From Mesorhizobium escarrei (GTDB taxonomy: Bacteria; Pseudomonadota; Alphaproteobacteria; Rhizobiales; Rhizobiaceae), in contig NZ_CAKXZT010000168.1 of assembly GCF_935825525.1 (NCBI RefSeq), positions 16,453-80,452 of the forward strand: DNA of 64,000 nt. Reading direction: 5' to 3'. Below, piece after piece: positions 8,021-16,902 of this stretch. How positions within the stretch are numbered: the stretch's first letter is position 1; each line of letters opens with the position of its first letter. The notes under the pieces are model-generated. The model saw only the letters and a program-made list of their open reading frames with translations, was not told the origin of the DNA and did no database searches. Both the position numbers and the translations under genes were made by a program.

Positions 8021-8464
8021 TCAACCTTGGCCAGCGAAATGACTTTTCAAAGCGTTGAAACCGCCCTGGAAGACGTTGGCGCCCATGCCTTCGGCCAGTT
8101 TGTCAGCTTCCTCGGGGGCCGCGTCGAAGCTTGCGGTCCATTCGGCATAGGTGCGCTCGCCATCGGTCACCCGGCGCAACTGCAGCGTCGCCTTGTGGTT
8201 GGTGAGCGGTTGCGGCGTCTCCAGGATGGAGTAGCTGACGAGGAAATTGTCGTCGGCGAAGTCGAGCAGCTTCTCGCGGATGCGGGCGCCGCTGGCGAGC
8301 TGGAAATTGCGCACGCAGCCGATCGCTCCGGCGTCCTTGCCGTCCTCGATATGGCTCTCGACCATGCGCGGGTGCCAACTCGGCAGCCCGTTGAAGTCGC
8401 GTATGCGCGCCCAGACCTTTTCGACCGGTGCGTCGATGACGCTGGAGACGGTGACTTTCGCCAT
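8021..8464 (-). CDS. SRPBCC (START-like) protein, first gene of the molybdenum hydroxylase operon
   Basis: This 147-residue protein has the START-like fold pattern: SSVIDAPVEKVWARIRDF at the N-terminus, a WHPRM segment, and a long C-terminal helix (FQGGFNALKSHF). CoxG, found in many such operons, is an SRPBCC protein thought to anchor the enzyme to the membrane, but this one lacks an obvious membrane helix and looks more like a polyketide-cyclase-type small-molecule binder. The ATG at 8464 is chosen for AAGGGAA about 8 bases upstream; 29 upstream codons are rejected because they run into the promoter repeats. It leads the operon. Confidence 0.85.
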   Translation of the reverse strand: MAKVTVSSVIDAPVEKVWARIRDFNGLPSWHPRMVESHIEDGKDAGAIGCVRNFQLASGARIREKLLDFADDNFLVSYSILETPQPLTNHKATLQLRRVTDGERTYAEWTASFDAAPEEADKLAEGMGANVFQGGFNALKSHFAGQG

Positions 8465-8553
8465 ATGATCGTTCCCTTGCAAGTATCTGTGTCGCGAGGG
8501 TAGGGCGGCGGGCCCGGCAGCACTTATCAATGCGTCTTGAACGCCTATCAATA

Positions 8554-8619
8554 AGTCTGAAAAAAGCTGGCAGTCTGAAAAAAATGGGCAGTCTTAAAAA
8601 GCGGGCAGTCTGAATATGG
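8554..8619. promoter_or_regulatory. Four tandem copies of an operator-like motif before the hydroxylase operon
   Basis: The core GTCTGAAAAA begins at 8555 and 8573, a variant GTCTTAAAAA at 8591, and GTCTGAATAT at 8608, spaced 18, 18 and 17 bases. The 12-bp form CAGTCTGAAAAA at 8571-8582 recurs exactly, inverted, upstream of araC at 9572-9583. The array lies about 90-155 bases before the SRPBCC start codon. It probably binds the adjacent AraC regulator. Confidence 0.6.
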
Positions 8620-8620
8620 C

Positions 8621-9448
8621 TCAGGAGATGGCCCGCGCCGCCTCGCGATAGAGTGTCGGCGGAACGCCGACATGATCGCGGAAGAAGCGCGAGAAATTGC
8701 CCTGCGTGGTGAAGCCGAGATTGCAGGCGACCGAGATCAGCGGTTCCTGCGACCACTGCAGCTGCCGTACCGCTTCCTCCATGCGCAGCGTGTTCCAGTA
8801 GACATTGGGCGTCAGATTGGTCTGCTCCTTGAACAGCGCGAAGAAATGCGGCCGCGACAGGCCGACGCTGCGCGCCACCTCGTCGAAGCAGATGCGTTCG
8901 CAGACATTGGCCTTCATCAACTGGATCGCCTTGCGGACACGGAAGTCCTGCACGGTGTGGACGCGGGCCCGCGCCACTTGTGGCGCCGAGGCGTCGGCGG
9001 CGTCGAGCACGCTGTCGATGAAGCGCTCGATCTCGTAATTGGCGATGTCGTCGATGCTCTCATTGTCGCTGAGATGGTCGAGAAGATTGGCTGCCGCCTT
9101 GTGCAGCCACGGCTCCAGCGTGATGGCCGGTGCTGAAAATAGCGGCGCGGTCGACGGCAGGTCACGGCGCCGGCGCGCCCAGTCCGGATCGATGTAGAAG
9201 GCGAGGAACAGGCCGGGCCGGCCGTCGCGGGACAAAGCGTGGCTGTGCGGCTGGAAGGAATTGATGCCGGCGGCGGTGCCGGGTCCAAGCCGCACCGTCT
9301 CGCGGCCGATGGTCATCTCGCCGGCCGTGCCTTCCAGCCAGATGATGATATGCGCCTCGACATGGGCATGGGTGACGAAGTCGCTGGCGACGTTCAGGAC
9401 AGAAACATGTCCGAACCGGCCCCAGTAGAGCCTGATCGCTTCCGTCAT
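8621..9448 (-). CDS. AraC-family transcriptional regulator
   Basis: This 275-residue protein has an N-terminal cupin-like sensing domain (HAHVEAHIIIWLEG, then GINSFQPHSHAL) and a C-terminal AraC double helix-turn-helix, with CFDEVARSVGLSRPHFFALFKE as the first unit and ISVACNLGFTTQGNFSRFFRD as the second. The ATG at 9448 follows GGGAGGA; a longer frame from 9526 lacks this support. It lies immediately upstream of the hydroxylase operon on the same strand, so control of that operon by its substrate is likely. Candidate sites are described at 8554-8619 and 9572-9583. Confidence 0.92.
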   Translation of the reverse strand: MTEAIRLYWGRFGHVSVLNVASDFVTHAHVEAHIIIWLEGTAGEMTIGRETVRLGPGTAAGINSFQPHSHALSRDGRPGLFLAFYIDPDWARRRRDLPSTAPLFSAPAITLEPWLHKAAANLLDHLSDNESIDDIANYEIERFIDSVLDAADASAPQVARARVHTVQDFRVRKAIQLMKANVCERICFDEVARSVGLSRPHFFALFKEQTNLTPNVYWNTLRMEEAVRQLQWSQEPLISVACNLGFTTQGNFSRFFRDHVGVPPTLYREAARAIS

Positions 9449-9571
9449 GGGTACATCCTCCCGCAGGCGACTGGCCTCCCTTCGCCTGCAATCGGGATAG
9501 TGCGGCGCAGTCCGGGCCTGCGTCAAGGCGCAGGCATACGCTTGGCGCCCGTCATGAACCGTGCCGGCCGA

Positions 9572-9583
9572 TTTTTCAGACTG
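9572..9583 (-). promoter_or_regulatory. Single inverted operator-like motif upstream of araC
   Basis: TTTTTCAGACTG is the exact reverse complement of CAGTCTGAAAAA found in the tandem array before the hydroxylase operon. It lies about 125 bases before the araC start and could allow autoregulation. Confidence 0.5.
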
Positions 9584-9623
9584 AGCGATAGGAAGCGAAC
9601 GAATAGCGCGCGTGACCTGCGGC

Positions 9624-10622
9624 CTATTCGTTGCGCCTGAAATTGCGGAGCCGGTCGAACAGGACCGCCATCAGAATGGCGCCGCCGATGAACACCCCCT
9701 GCCAGAAGGCGTTGATGCCGAGCAGGCCAAGGCTGTTGCGGATCACTTCGATCAGCGCCGCGCCGACGACGGCGCCAAAGGCCGTGCCCATGCCGCCGGC
9801 CAGGTTGGCGCCCCCGATGACGGTGGCGGCGATGACCTGAAGCTCCATGCCGTTGCCGAGATTGGTGGTGACGGCGCCCAGCCAGCCGGTCTGGATAATG
9901 CCGGCAAGACCCGCTGCGAGCGCCGAGATCATGTAGACCGCGACCTTGATCTGGCGCACCGGAACGCCGGTCAGCGTCGCCGCATGCTCGTTGCCGCCGA
10001 TGGCGAAGATGTGCCGGCCGAATTTCGTCCAGCGCAGTACGAAGCCGGTGATCAGCGCCAGCACGATCATGTAGAGCACCGGATTGGCGATGCCGAACAC
10101 AAAGGCGCCGCCGCCCAGCGCCAGAAGCTTGTCGTGGTCGGGCCCGAACTGGAAGACGACGGTGTTGTTGGAGGCAACCATGGCCAGGCTGCGCGCGATC
10201 GATAGCATGCCGAGCGTCACCACGAAGGGCGGAAAACCGAGATAGGCGATCAGGATCCCGTTGAAGGCGCCGATGATCAGCGCCGTCGCGATCGCAGCGG
10301 CAATGCCGATCTCGATGCCGTAGCCGGCATGCATGGTCACGGCGAGCACCATCGAACACAGGCAAAGCACCGAGCCGACCGACAGGTCGATGCCGCCGGT
10401 GATGATGACGAAGGTCATGCCGAGCGCGACGATGGCAACGAAGGTGATGTTGCGGGTGATGTTGTAGAGGTTCTTCGTCGTGGCGAATGAATCCGTGGCG
10501 ACGGACAGGAACAGGCAGGCGAGGATGACCGCGATCACCACCCAGAAGGTCTGGCTGGCAAACACCCTGGTCAGCAAAGTGTGCTGTTTCTGCGCGATCG
10601 TCTGGTCAAGAGTTACTGCCAT
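9624..10622 (-). CDS. Ribose-type sugar ABC transporter permease
   Basis: This 332-residue protein is a strongly hydrophobic inner-membrane protein with about 8-10 membrane segments. It has the RbsC-family signatures ITGGIDLSVGSVL near residue 100 and AIGGNEHAATLTGVPV with GGANLAGG later. It should form the channel for the ATPase at 10663 and the divergently encoded binding protein at 11831. The gap to the ATPase gene is 40 bases. Cargo is unknown, probably a sugar or sugar acid. Confidence 0.92.
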   Translation of the reverse strand: MAVTLDQTIAQKQHTLLTRVFASQTFWVVIAVILACLFLSVATDSFATTKNLYNITRNITFVAIVALGMTFVIITGGIDLSVGSVLCLCSMVLAVTMHAGYGIEIGIAAAIATALIIGAFNGILIAYLGFPPFVVTLGMLSIARSLAMVASNNTVVFQFGPDHDKLLALGGGAFVFGIANPVLYMIVLALITGFVLRWTKFGRHIFAIGGNEHAATLTGVPVRQIKVAVYMISALAAGLAGIIQTGWLGAVTTNLGNGMELQVIAATVIGGANLAGGMGTAFGAVVGAALIEVIRNSLGLLGINAFWQGVFIGGAILMAVLFDRLRNFRRNE

Positions 10623-10662
10623 CGTCGACCTTTATCTGCTTGCGTGGTGAAACCAGCTGGTA

Positions 10663-11403
<741 letters not shown>

Positions 11404-11830
11404 CAGACTGCTTCCTCCCCGTGCTTCCGGCTGCAGTTCTGCCGCGGCCTCGCTCTTCCCAGCTCCTCCCGAGAACAGCGCTTTCGCCCATTTACGCACA
11501 TGCCCCCTTGCCGTCAACAGCGGCTTCTTTCGAAAAATCCGTTTTGTAGGACAAATAGCAATTGACGTTGGTCGCAAGCCGATATTAGCTAAGCGTCGGA
11601 GGAGATTATGCCGATCTCCTGTTACGGTGCGCCGGGCGGAATCGGCGGAGGTTTATCGGTCGAGGAACTGGCAGCGTCCGTATTCGCGCTGGTCTGCGGC
11701 CGCATCTGGAAATGCTTATCGGCCCGGCTTGGCGACACGAGCGCTCGCGAAACGAACCTCTGTCATCGCGCATCCGGGCTGGTCTGTGTGGCGGGCACGC
11801 CGTGTCCGTCTGTTTCAAGGGAGGACTGAA
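11404..11830. promoter_or_regulatory. Divergent promoter region between transporter ATPase and binding protein
   Basis: This 427-base gap separates the minus-strand ATPase/permease genes from the plus-strand binding protein. It holds the palindrome described at 11543-11555 and a TTGACG that could be a -35 box at 11562. The remaining 200 bases before the binding protein have no supported gene and no clear signal beyond AAGGGAGGA just before 11831. Confidence 0.5.
11543..11555. promoter_or_regulatory. Candidate GntR/FCD operator (TTTGT-AGG-ACAAA)
   Basis: A perfect 5-bp-arm palindrome TTTGTAGGACAAA lies next to a possible -35 box. Its TTGT/ACAA arms resemble the palindrome TATTGTCTGACAATA at 15081, between the other divergent pair in this block. 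The arms suit the FadR/FCD branch of GntR regulators, two of which are encoded nearby. Confidence 0.45.
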
Positions 11831-12820
11831 ATGAGGAAATCACTATTGCTCGCTGCCGTCGCGATGTTGGCATTGGGCGCCGGGCCGGCCATGGCCAAGA
11901 AACAGCTCGTCATCGTGGTTAAGGGGCTCGATAATCCGTTCTTCGAGGCTATCAACCAGGGTTGCCAGAAATGGAACTCGGAAAACGCCAACTCGGAATA
12001 TGAATGCTTCTACACCGGTCCGGCGTCGACCTCGGACGAGGCGGGCGAAGCTCAGATCGTCCAGGACATGCTGAGCAAGCCGGACACGGTGGCGATGGCC
12101 ATTTCGCCGTCCAACGCGCCGCTGATCGCGCAGACGATCAAAAGCGCCAATCCGTCGATCCCGATCATGACGCTCGACGCCGATCTCAGCAAGGAAGATG
12201 CGGCGCTGCGCAAGACCTATCTCGGCACCGACAACTACCTGATGGGCTACAAGATCGGTGAGTACATCAAGAAGGCCAAGCCGGAGGGTGGCAAGATCTG
12301 CACCATCCAAGGCAATCCGGCGGCCGACAACATCCTGCGCCGCGCCCAGGGCATGCGCGACGCGCTTACAGGTCAGAAGGATCTCCCGGCGCTCGCCGGC
12401 GAGGGCGGCTGGACCGAGGTCGCCGGCTGCCCGGTGTTCACCAATGACGACGGTGCAAAGGGCGTGCAGGCGATGACCGATATCCTCGCCGCCAATCCCG
12501 ATCTCGACGCCTTCGGCATCATGGGCGGCTGGCCGCTGTTCGGCGCACCGCAGCCCTATCGCGACCTGTTCAAGCCGATGGCCGACAAGATCGCCAAGAA
12601 CGAGTTCGTCATCGGCGCTGCCGATACGATCGGTGAGGAAGTGGCCATCGCCAAGGAAGGCCTGGTGACCGCGCTGGTCGGCCAGCGGCCGTTCGAGATG
12701 GGCTACAAGGCGCCCTCGGTGATGATCGACCTGATCGAAGGCAAGCCCGTCGCCGATCCGGTCTTCACCGGTCTCGACGAGTGCACCAAGGATACGGCCG
12801 ACACCTGCATCCAGAAGTAG
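11831..12820 (+). CDS. Sugar ABC transporter periplasmic binding protein (ribose type)
   Basis: This 329-residue protein starts with a clear signal peptide (MRKSLLLAAVAMLALGAGPAMA) and then the type I periplasmic binding fold: KKQLVIVVKGLDNPFFEAI, a DNYLMGYKIGEYI segment and the DAFGIMGGW core strand. Paired Cys residues (CQKW...YECF, CTIQ, AGCPV, DECTKDTADTC) suggest disulfides. It pairs with the divergent ATPase and permease. The ATG follows AAGGGAGGACTGAA. Cargo unknown. Confidence 0.92.
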   Translation: MRKSLLLAAVAMLALGAGPAMAKKQLVIVVKGLDNPFFEAINQGCQKWNSENANSEYECFYTGPASTSDEAGEAQIVQDMLSKPDTVAMAISPSNAPLIAQTIKSANPSIPIMTLDADLSKEDAALRKTYLGTDNYLMGYKIGEYIKKAKPEGGKICTIQGNPAADNILRRAQGMRDALTGQKDLPALAGEGGWTEVAGCPVFTNDDGAKGVQAMTDILAANPDLDAFGIMGGWPLFGAPQPYRDLFKPMADKIAKNEFVIGAADTIGEEVAIAKEGLVTALVGQRPFEMGYKAPSVMIDLIEGKPVADPVFTGLDECTKDTADTCIQK

Positions 12821-12832
12821 GATCGCAGTTTT

Positions 12833-12859
12833 CGGGGCGCCCGATCGACGGGCGCCCCG
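12833..12859. terminator. Stem-loop after the binding protein gene
   Basis: CGGGGCGCCC and GGGCGCCCCG form a perfect 10-bp stem around a 7-base loop, 12 bases after the stop. No T run follows, so it may stabilise the upstream mRNA or act with Rho. Confidence 0.65.
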
Positions 12860-12955
12860 TCACCCCGGTTCACGAAAACCTACGAGGTGAGATTGCTGGG
12901 GCGAACCGCTCCTGCTTTGCCGCGCCTTGAGTTCCGCCTGTGCCGGAGATCATAG

Positions 12956-13771
12956 ATGTCGGACGCAAGATCAAGAAAGCCACTTAGCACGGTCAAGCCA
13001 CGGGCCACGGTCAAGGAACGGGGCAAGGTCAAGGCACAGGCTGCCCGTCCGTCCGGCGCCCGCCGTGCCGACGCGGCGCTGATCCCCGGATCGAGCGTGC
13101 ATGCGTCGCTGGCCAACGAGATCGGGCTCAGGATCGTGCGCGGCGACTATCCGCCGGGAACCATCCTGCCCAACGAGGCCAAATGGTCCGAGACTTTCGA
13201 CGTCAGCCGCTCGGCGGTTCGCGAAGCGATCAAGATGCTGATGGCCAAGAGCCTGCTGGCCTCACGCCCCAAGATCGGCAGCTGGGTCGAGCCGAAAGAG
13301 CGCTGGAACCTGCTCGACCGTGACGTGCTCGCCTGGTACGCGACGGCGCCCGATCGCGAAATGTTCCTGCGCACCGTCCAGGAATTCCGTCACATCATCG
13401 AGCCGGAAGCCAGCGCCTTTGCCGCGATCCGGCGCACAGACGAGCAGATGGCCGAAATCAGCCTGGCCTGCCGGGAGATGGGCGAGGCGGCGACGCTGCC
13501 GGAGCGCACCCGCGCCGATACGCGTTTTCACCTGGCCATCCTGCGGGCGTCGGGCAACGACCTGCTGGTGCCGCTCGGCGTGCTGATCGAATCGGCGCTC
13601 GATCATCTCTTCGTTTTCGTCACGCGCGAAACCAGCGACCAGCCTCGGGCGCAGGCGCTGCATGAGGCGATCGAAAAGAATATCCGTCTCAGGCGCCCGG
13701 CGGCTGCAAGGAATGCCGTGCACAGGCTGCTCGCCAACACCGACGAGGTTATCGGGCGGTCGCGACGGTGA
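12956..13771 (+). CDS. GntR-family regulator, FadR/FCD type (copy 1)
   Basis: This 271-residue protein has a winged helix at about residues 50-115 (LANEIGLRIVRGDYPPG..., SRSAVREAIKMLMAKSLL) and a C-terminal FCD ligand domain with the metal-type residues EFRHIIEPEA, D-x-x-FH (DTRFHLAIL) and HEAIEKNI. The DNA-binding domain is essentially identical to that of the gene at 16126; differences sit in the tails and the last third. Its Lys/Arg-rich first 40 residues are poorly conserved. It lies between the sugar transporter and the dehydrogenase pair, and probably represses one or both. Confidence 0.92.
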   Translation: MSDARSRKPLSTVKPRATVKERGKVKAQAARPSGARRADAALIPGSSVHASLANEIGLRIVRGDYPPGTILPNEAKWSETFDVSRSAVREAIKMLMAKSLLASRPKIGSWVEPKERWNLLDRDVLAWYATAPDREMFLRTVQEFRHIIEPEASAFAAIRRTDEQMAEISLACREMGEAATLPERTRADTRFHLAILRASGNDLLVPLGVLIESALDHLFVFVTRETSDQPRAQALHEAIEKNIRLRRPAAARNAVHRLLANTDEVIGRSRR

Positions 13772-13785
13772 TTTGCCACCGCAAA

Positions 13786-13991
13786 GTCGGCGCCGCCCCT
13801 CATCCGGCTGCCACCTTCTCCCCGTATAGTGACGGGGAGAAGGGGCTGGCCGCGATCTTGGCACACCTTCTTGCAACGCAGGTAGTTGCTTGCAACGCAG
13901 GTAGTTGGCGAAATCACCAGCGAAAGCGTCCTTCTCCCCGTCACTATACGGGGAAGAAGTGCCCGGCAAGGCGATGAGGGGCAGCGCCGAC
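13786..13991. repeat. Large nested palindromic element with an internal 19-bp tandem duplication
   Basis: Outer arms GTCGGCGCCGCCCCTCAT and ATGAGGGGCAGCGCCGAC are inverted; inner arms CCGTATAGTGACGGGG and CCCCGTCACTATACGG are also inverted. At the centre a 19-bp unit starting CTTGCAACGCAGG is perfectly duplicated at 13870-13888 and 13889-13907. It fills the gap between convergent genes and may form a cruciform or terminator. Confidence 0.8.
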
Positions 13992-14032
13992 CTTGATCGA
14001 AAAATAGTGCGCCGAGCGTATTGCCCAAGCTC

Positions 14033-14971
14033 TCAAATCGTCTGTTTCTTCCCATCCTTCGTCGGCGTCAAATCGACGCCGTTGACCTTGCCAATATGCG
14101 TGGCCAGCATCGGCACATATTGATCGGCGGGCCCAGCGGCGAATGCGCCGGCGAAGGCGTTCTTGGTGGCATTGCCCAGCGGGTTGGCGATGCCGGCGGC
14201 ACCGGCCATCGATTCGAGATAGGTGAGGTCCTTGAAGGCGTTGGCGATGGTGAATTTGTGCGCGTCGCGGTCGCCTTCCAGCGTCCAGCGCATAAAAGTC
14301 TGGTAGAAGCCGCAATCCATGCGGCCGTTGCGGATGACGCTGTCGAAACGCGGCGGCGAGATGCCGACCTTCTCAGCCAGCGCCAGCGCCTCGGAATAGA
14401 TTGCCGCATAGCCCAGCGAGATGAAATTGTTGAGCAGCTTCATACGGTGGCCGTCGCCGGTGTCGCCGATATGGACGATACGTCCGGCCCAGGTGTTGAG
14501 CACCGGCTTCAGCCGGGCAAAGGCCGCGTCGGATGCACCGACCATGGCGTCGAGCGTGCCTTCCCAAGCCTCCTTCGGGGTGCGGCTGAGCGGGGCATCG
14601 ACATAGTCGACGCCGAGCGCCTTGAGTTCGGCGGCAAGCGCCACCGTCGAGGTCGGGTCGGAGGTCGAGCAATCAACGACCACCGAACCCTTCTTCAAGC
14701 CTTCCTTGAGGCCGCCCGGCCCGCGGATGATAGCCTCGACCTCGCGCGAGCCGGTGACGCAGATGAAGACGATATCGGATGCCACTGCCACCTCACGCGA
14801 AGTCGCGGCTTCCTTCGCACCGCGGCCGAGCAGGTCTTGCGCCGGCGCGCGGTTCTTGCGGCCGAGAAACGTCAGGAAGTAGCCCTTGTCTACGATGTTT
14901 TTCGCGATTCCGTGACCCATCAAGCCAAGTCCGATGAAGCCGATCTTTTCGCTCGCGGAAGTCGTATTCAT
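14033..14971 (-). CDS. NAD(P)-dependent beta-hydroxyacid dehydrogenase (3-hydroxyisobutyrate dehydrogenase family)
   Basis: This 312-residue enzyme opens with the Rossmann motif GFIGLGLMGHGIA, has a DCSTSDPTST segment near the substrate loop, and GDGHRMKLLNNF with the catalytic Lys and the Asn four residues on. The family oxidises 3-hydroxy acids such as hydroxyisobutyrate, tartronate semialdehyde, threonate or erythronate. The ATG at 14971 follows AGGA at a spacing of about 9; the extension to 15100 crosses the divergent promoter. Its neighbours (extended SDR, sugar ABC transporter, GntR regulators) point to sugar-acid catabolism. Confidence 0.88.
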   Translation of the reverse strand: MNTTSASEKIGFIGLGLMGHGIAKNIVDKGYFLTFLGRKNRAPAQDLLGRGAKEAATSREVAVASDIVFICVTGSREVEAIIRGPGGLKEGLKKGSVVVDCSTSDPTSTVALAAELKALGVDYVDAPLSRTPKEAWEGTLDAMVGASDAAFARLKPVLNTWAGRIVHIGDTGDGHRMKLLNNFISLGYAAIYSEALALAEKVGISPPRFDSVIRNGRMDCGFYQTFMRWTLEGDRDAHKFTIANAFKDLTYLESMAGAAGIANPLGNATKNAFAGAFAAGPADQYVPMLATHIGKVNGVDLTPTKDGKKQTI

Positions 14972-15080
14972 GACGTGTCGTCCTGTGTTGCTGATATCGA
15001 TGACGGCGCTGCACTTTGGCAGCCGAATTGTTGAGGCGGGTTTTTGCCGCAGGCGGTTGGCAGGCGATTGCGGAATGCCA

Positions 15081-15095
15081 TATTGTCTGACAATA
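15081..15095. promoter_or_regulatory. Perfect palindrome, candidate GntR/FCD operator
   Basis: TATTGTCTGACAATA is a perfect 15-bp palindrome centred at 15088. It lies between the divergent dehydrogenase (start 14971) and SDR (start 15127) genes, 32 bases from the SDR start codon. Its shape fits FadR/FCD-type operators, and two such regulators flank this gene pair. Confidence 0.6.
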
Positions 15096-15126
15096 CACAT
15101 GAATTCCAGAAAATGTGGAGAGCAAA

Positions 15127-16023
15127 ATGACGAAACGGATCATGTTCACCGGCGGCAGCGGCAAGGCCGGGCGTCATGTCGTGCAGTATCTGGTCGAGCA
15201 GGGCTGCCAGGTGCTCAACATCGACACCAAGCCGCTCGACAACCCCAAGGTGCGCACCTTGATCACCGACATCACCGATAGCGGGCAGGTGTTCAATGCG
15301 CTGTCGAGCTATATGGGCCTGCATGAATTCGACCCGTCGCTGCGCACGCAGCCGGTCGACGCCGTGGTGCATTTCGCGGCGATCCCGCGCATCATGATCA
15401 CGCCCGACAACGAGGTGTTCCGCATCAACGCGCTCGGCACCTACAATGTCATCGAGGCGGCGGTGAAGCTCGGCATCCGCAAGGTGGTGATCGCCTCCAG
15501 CGAGACCACCTATGGGCTGGTCTTCGCCAACGAGCCGCGCGACCCGACATATTTCCCGCTCGACGAGGACTACGACGTCGATCCAATGGACAGCTATGCG
15601 CTGTCGAAGATCGTCAATGAGAAGACGGCGCGCGCCTTCGCGCTGCGCAGCGGCATCGACATCTACGCCTTGCGCATCGGCAACGTCATCGAGCCGCATG
15701 AATATTCGCTGTTCCCGAAATGGTTCGCCGACCCGGGTTTCCGCAAGCGGATCGCCTGGAGCTATATCGACGGGCGCGACCTCGGCCAGATCACGCTGCG
15801 CGCCATCGAGAAGGACGGGCTCGGCTATCAGGTGTTCAACGCCGCCAATGACGACACCTCCTCCGACCTGCCTACGGCTGAACTCTTGAAGCGGTTTTAT
15901 CCCGGCGTGCCGGTCAAGGTTGAGCTCGGCGAATACGAGACGCTGCTCTCGAACCGCAAGGCGCGGGATATGCTCGGGTTCCGCCCGGAACACAGCTGGC
16001 GGAAATACGTCAAAACGACATGA
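15127..16023 (+). CDS. NAD(P)-dependent extended short-chain dehydrogenase/epimerase
   Basis: This 298-residue protein has the nucleotide motif GGSGKAGRH at residues 8-16, the HFAAIPR stretch, an SSETTYG active-site Ser strand and catalytic YALSK. This is the pattern of NAD-dependent epimerases and of sugar (uronate or erythronate) dehydrogenases. The start at 15127 has GGAGAG seven bases upstream; an in-frame ATG four codons earlier is less well placed. It diverges from the hydroxyacid dehydrogenase with a shared palindrome between, so the two probably act in one pathway. Confidence 0.88.
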   Translation: MTKRIMFTGGSGKAGRHVVQYLVEQGCQVLNIDTKPLDNPKVRTLITDITDSGQVFNALSSYMGLHEFDPSLRTQPVDAVVHFAAIPRIMITPDNEVFRINALGTYNVIEAAVKLGIRKVVIASSETTYGLVFANEPRDPTYFPLDEDYDVDPMDSYALSKIVNEKTARAFALRSGIDIYALRIGNVIEPHEYSLFPKWFADPGFRKRIAWSYIDGRDLGQITLRAIEKDGLGYQVFNAANDDTSSDLPTAELLKRFYPGVPVKVELGEYETLLSNRKARDMLGFRPEHSWRKYVKTT

Positions 16024-16125
16024 AGGGGTCGCTGTATCCTGGCTGATCTGTGCACAGAAGCAGGCTTTGCAGCCCGAGGCTTTTCCGGTGCTTGACAGCT
16101 TTCGGAATCCGGACTTTGTGAACGC

Positions 16126-16902
16126 ATGCGGGACGGCAAGCCGAATAAGGGAAAAACACCGGCCAAGGCGGCGTCCGCCGAGCGCCCGGCTGTCGTTCGC
16201 CGTGCCGATACGGCACGTATGCCTGGGGCGAGCGTGCATGCGTCGCTAGCCAACGAAATCGGTCTCAGGATCGTGCGCGGCGACTATCCGCCGGGAACCA
16301 TCCTGCCCAACGAGGCCAAATGGTCGGAGACTTTCGACGTCAGCCGCTCGGCGGTGCGCGAAGCGATAAAAATGCTGATGGCTAAGAGCCTTTTGGCGTC
16401 GCGTCCAAAGATCGGCAGCTGGGTCGAGCCGAAAGAGCGCTGGAACCTGCTCGACCGCGACGTGCTGGCCTGGTACGCGACGGCGCCCGATCGCGAAGTG
16501 TTCCTCAGAACCGTGCAAGAGTTCCGCCACATCATCGAGCCGGAAGCGACCGCCTTTGCCGCCATGCGGCGCACAGACGAGCAGATGGCCGAAATCAGCC
16601 GGGCCTGCCGGGAGATGGGCGCGGCGACGACGCTGCAGGAGCGCACACGCGCCGACACGCGTTTTCATCTGGCGATCCTGCGCGCCTCCGGCAACGACCT
16701 CCTGGTGCCGCTCGGCGTGCTGATCGAATCGGCGTTCGATCATCTGTTCGCCTATACGACGCGGGAACTGGACGATTTGCAGCACGCGCAGAAGCTGCAC
16801 GAGGCGATCGAAAAGAACATCCGCCTGCAGCGGCCGGATGCGGCACGCAACGCGGTGCGCAAGCTGTTGGCCAATACAGACAGCGTCATCAAATCACGCT
16901 GA
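16126..16902 (+). CDS. GntR-family regulator, FadR/FCD type (copy 2)
   Basis: This 258-residue paralogue of the gene at 12956 has the same winged helix and FCD domain. From about SVHASLANEIG through RADTRFHLAIL the proteins differ at only a handful of positions, and the DNA is also highly similar. The recognition helix is identical, so both should bind the same operators. The sequences diverge in the first 35 residues and after the LDHLF/FDHLF segment, where the ligand pocket lies, so they could answer different inducers. It follows the SDR gene by about 100 bases. Confidence 0.92.
   Translation: MRDGKPNKGKTPAKAASAERPAVVRRADTARMPGASVHASLANEIGLRIVRGDYPPGTILPNEAKWSETFDVSRSAVREAIKMLMAKSLLASRPKIGSWVEPKERWNLLDRDVLAWYATAPDREVFLRTVQEFRHIIEPEATAFAAMRRTDEQMAEISRACREMGAATTLQERTRADTRFHLAILRASGNDLLVPLGVLIESAFDHLFAYTTRELDDLQHAQKLHEAIEKNIRLQRPDAARNAVRKLLANTDSVIKSR

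Noticed and set aside
8554..8619. CRISPR-like array
   Set aside because: Units are only about 18 bases with no separate spacers; it fits regulator sites better.
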